Below, in pieces: positions 32,396-33,400 of a stretch of 33,400 nt of DNA; within the stretch, counting starts at the first letter, position 1, and the number at the start of each line of letters is the position of its first letter. The position numbers were made by a program, and so were the translations under genes. The notes below the pieces were generated by a model, which saw only the letters and a list, made by a program, of their open reading frames with translations, was not told the DNA's origin and searched no databases. Origin of the DNA: Acidobacteriota bacterium (GTDB taxonomy: Bacteria > Actinomycetota > Acidimicrobiia > Spongiisociales > ZC4RG35); the NCBI GenBank assembly GCA_022573225.1, contig JACZUI010000030.1:1-33400 (forward strand), in the 5' to 3' direction.

Positions 32396-32419
32396 TCTGG
32401 CGCCATATATGGCGCCAGA
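32396..32419. repeat. 24-base perfect palindrome, copy 1
   Basis: TCTGGCGCCATA followed by its exact complement, centred on ATATAT. The same 24 bases occur at 33141-33164. It could be a transcription stop hairpin or a protein-binding site; no T-run is present. Confidence 0.85.
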
Positions 32420-32445
32420 CGCGCACGGAAAGGCCTTGCTTCGAT

Positions 32446-32502
32446 TCAGCCGGCGTTCCTCTGATCACGCCAGGCAAGCCACTCGGCAACGGGGCTGAGG
32501 TC
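32446..32502 (-). pseudogene. Duplicated 3' fragment of the LLM oxidoreductase gene
   Basis: Minus-strand translation ends DLSPVAEWLAWRDQRNAG then TGA (32446-32448). It matches the end of the gene at 33191 (DLGPVAEWLAWRDQRNAG) with one residue changed. Nothing upstream continues the gene, so this is a truncated copy created by the 121-base duplication. The rest of the 200-base gap between the permease and the SnoaL gene shows no other feature. Confidence 0.8.
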
Positions 32503-32579
32503 ACTGCGAGAGGAGCTGTTTCTTCTCCCGGCGAACGCACTGAGTTTGGGGGGCTAGTCCGAGCGGCGAAAACCTTCGC

Positions 32580-33047
32580 TTACGCGGGTTCCTCGACGAC
32601 GCCGAGTTGTTGCATCATCGCCATCTGGTCGGTTACGCCCCAGTGCTCGGTCGCCTTGCCGTCGCGGAACGCCAAGATGTCGATCGCTTGAATGTCCATC
32701 GTTTTCCCGGTGGGCGGAATCCCCAGGAACTCACCACTGTGGGTCCCCGAGAGGCGGATCCGACTCACCAACTTGTTGCCCTCCACGATGATGTCGTTGA
32801 CGGTCACCGCGATGTCGGGGAACGCCTCTCGCATCATGGTGATGAAAACAACCAAACCCTCTTTGCCCGGCGGCAGCCCGGGAAACTCCTCGTGTTCGAC
32901 GAAGTCGTCGTGGACAAACTCGTCTATCAGGTCGAGCTTTCCCTGGACGAAGACCTCGTCGTAGAACCGTCGGGTGAGAGCCTTGAGATCCGCGGTTTCT
33001 GTGAGATCCACGGTCTTTCCTGCGTCGATGTCCTGTGTGCTGCTCAT
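32580..33047 (-). CDS. SnoaL-like / ester cyclase family protein
   Basis: 155 residues of the NTF2-like SnoaL group: TRRFYDEVFVQGKLDLIDEF, then HDDFVEHEEFPGLPPGKEGL, FITMMREAFPDIAVTV, LSGTHSGEFLGIPPTGK, and IDILAFRDGKATEHWGVTDQ with the usual acid/His pairs. Members act as polyketide cyclases or isomerases or are uncharacterised ester-cyclase-like proteins; the substrate is unknown. The start at 33047 is fixed by a strong AAAGGAGG 9 bases upstream; the frame extends to 33086 but without a better site. It lies between the two copies of the 121-base repeat, downstream of the LLM gene on the same strand. Confidence 0.87.
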   Translation of the reverse strand: MSSTQDIDAGKTVDLTETADLKALTRRFYDEVFVQGKLDLIDEFVHDDFVEHEEFPGLPPGKEGLVVFITMMREAFPDIAVTVNDIIVEGNKLVSRIRLSGTHSGEFLGIPPTGKTMDIQAIDILAFRDGKATEHWGVTDQMAMMQQLGVVEEPA

Positions 33048-33126
33048 GGCCGATCGCCTCCTTTGGCGTGTATTCCGCATGGCCATCTCCCACCCTACAG
33101 CACCAAGTCAAGCCCTCGGATGTGAG

Positions 33127-33247
33127 GCTTACCTGAGGTATCTGGCGCCATATATGGCGCCAGACGCGCACGGAAAGGCCTGGTTGCGATTCAGCCAGCG
33201 TTCCTCTGGTCACGCCAGGCGAGCCACTCGGCAACGGGGCCGAGGTC
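33127..33247. repeat. 121-base direct repeat, copy 2
   Basis: Partner of 32382-32502. This copy contains the genuine 3' end of the LLM gene and the stretch just after it, so it is probably the source copy. Confidence 0.92.
33141..33164. repeat. 24-base perfect palindrome, copy 2
   Basis: Identical to 32396-32419. It lies 27 bases past the LLM stop and about 95 bases upstream of the SnoaL start on the minus strand, so it may separate the two transcription units. Confidence 0.85.
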
Positions 33248-33400
33248 GATCCCGTTCCGGCCGTCGAACCCGATCGTGATCAGCGTGGCCCCGGCATCGA
33301 CGAAACTGTCGCCGGACTCGGGCTTGGTTGGGTTGCCGCCACAAGAGCGCTCGATCTCATCTGGATCCCGTCCGATTTCGGCACACCATTTGTCGAGCAC
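33191..33400 (-). CDS. LLM-class flavin-dependent oxidoreductase, C-terminal part (cut by window end)
   Basis: The last about 69 residues are visible: WCAEIGRDPDEIERSCGG, then GATLITIGFDGRNGIDLGPV and AEWLAWRDQRNAG. The phrase CAEIGRDPDEIE is typical of the last helix of luciferase-like (F420 or FMN dependent) TIM-barrel oxidoreductases in actinobacteria. The start and cofactor-binding residues lie outside the window, so neither cofactor nor substrate can be told. Confidence 0.75.
   Translation of the reverse strand: MLDKWCAEIGRDPDEIERSCGGNPTKPESGDSFVDAGATLITIGFDGRNGIDLGPVAEWLAWRDQRNAG

Larger units (their letters stand above)
32382..32502. repeat. 121-base direct repeat, copy 1
   Basis: About 94% identical (7 differences) to 33127-33247, in the same orientation 745 bases apart. 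It begins GCTTACCTGAGGTATCTGG and ends GAGGTC. It holds a 24-base palindrome and a copy of the LLM gene's last 18 codons. It begins two bases after the ABC permease stop. Confidence 0.92.

Overview
The window looks like a chromosomal segment of a high-GC actinobacterium, most likely from the Acidimicrobiia or a related deep lineage. The basis is a bidomain GlnE, an XRE regulator next to an HbhA-like protein (the order of Mycobacterium tuberculosis Rv0474-Rv0475), an actinobacterial-style caa3 oxidase cluster with subunit II fused to cytochrome c, Thr-rich secreted proteins with degenerate S-layer-like segments, and many 4-base stop/start overlaps. This placement is inferred from gene content, not from a tree. 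No phage, transposase, CRISPR array, rRNA or tRNA was recognised.

Layout. 1-1045: XRE regulator and HbhA-like repeat protein (minus strand). 1152-3836: a GntR/LacI-type regulator divergent from a nucleoside-hydrolase-like lipoprotein whose probable C-terminal domain lies behind an in-frame UAG. 3849-4577: VIT1/CCC1-type transporter. 4644-4930: a frameshifted stand-alone copy of the DAHP synthase ferredoxin-like domain. 4915-8954: M20 amidohydrolase and glnE (minus). 9151-11615: nadE and a class IV aminotransferase (plus). 11600-13639: an M23 peptidase and a small Thr-rich lipoprotein, divergent. 13695-15618: mgtE and greA (minus). 15810-18184: selD, a [2Fe-2S] thioredoxin-like protein and an alpha/beta hydrolase (plus). 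18300-25296: a tightly packed aa3/caa3 oxidase cluster (ctaB, thioredoxin-like lipoprotein, coxB, coxA, coxC, subunit IV, ctaG, small secreted protein). 25327-27404: class V aminotransferase plus serA. 27546-29675: a seven-TM protein divergent from lgt. 29807-32379: ABC exporter with an internally duplicated permease. 32380-33400: a duplicated 121-base segment around a SnoaL-like gene, and the 3' end of an LLM flavin oxidoreductase.

How the genes work together. The respiratory block is self-contained: CtaB makes heme O, the Sco/thioredoxin-like lipoprotein and CtaG probably deliver copper, and CoxBAC plus subunit IV form a caa3 oxidase. The aminotransferase/SerA pair fits the phosphorylated serine pathway. 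GlnE, NadE and the aminotransferases are nitrogen housekeeping.

Most notable. (1) SelD is itself a selenoprotein: an in-frame UGA replaces the catalytic Cys and is followed by a bSECIS-like hairpin, so the usual downstream start would lose the active site. (2) A continuous 18-bp G-U-containing stem lies about 100 bases upstream of selD. (3) The nucleoside hydrolase lacks most of its DxDxxxDD metal motif and is followed in frame by a UAG and a coding-looking domain. (4) A 121-base direct repeat, each copy with a 24-base perfect palindrome, flanks the SnoaL gene and carries a duplicated LLM 3' end. (5) A short dispersed repeat occurs at several intergenic sites.
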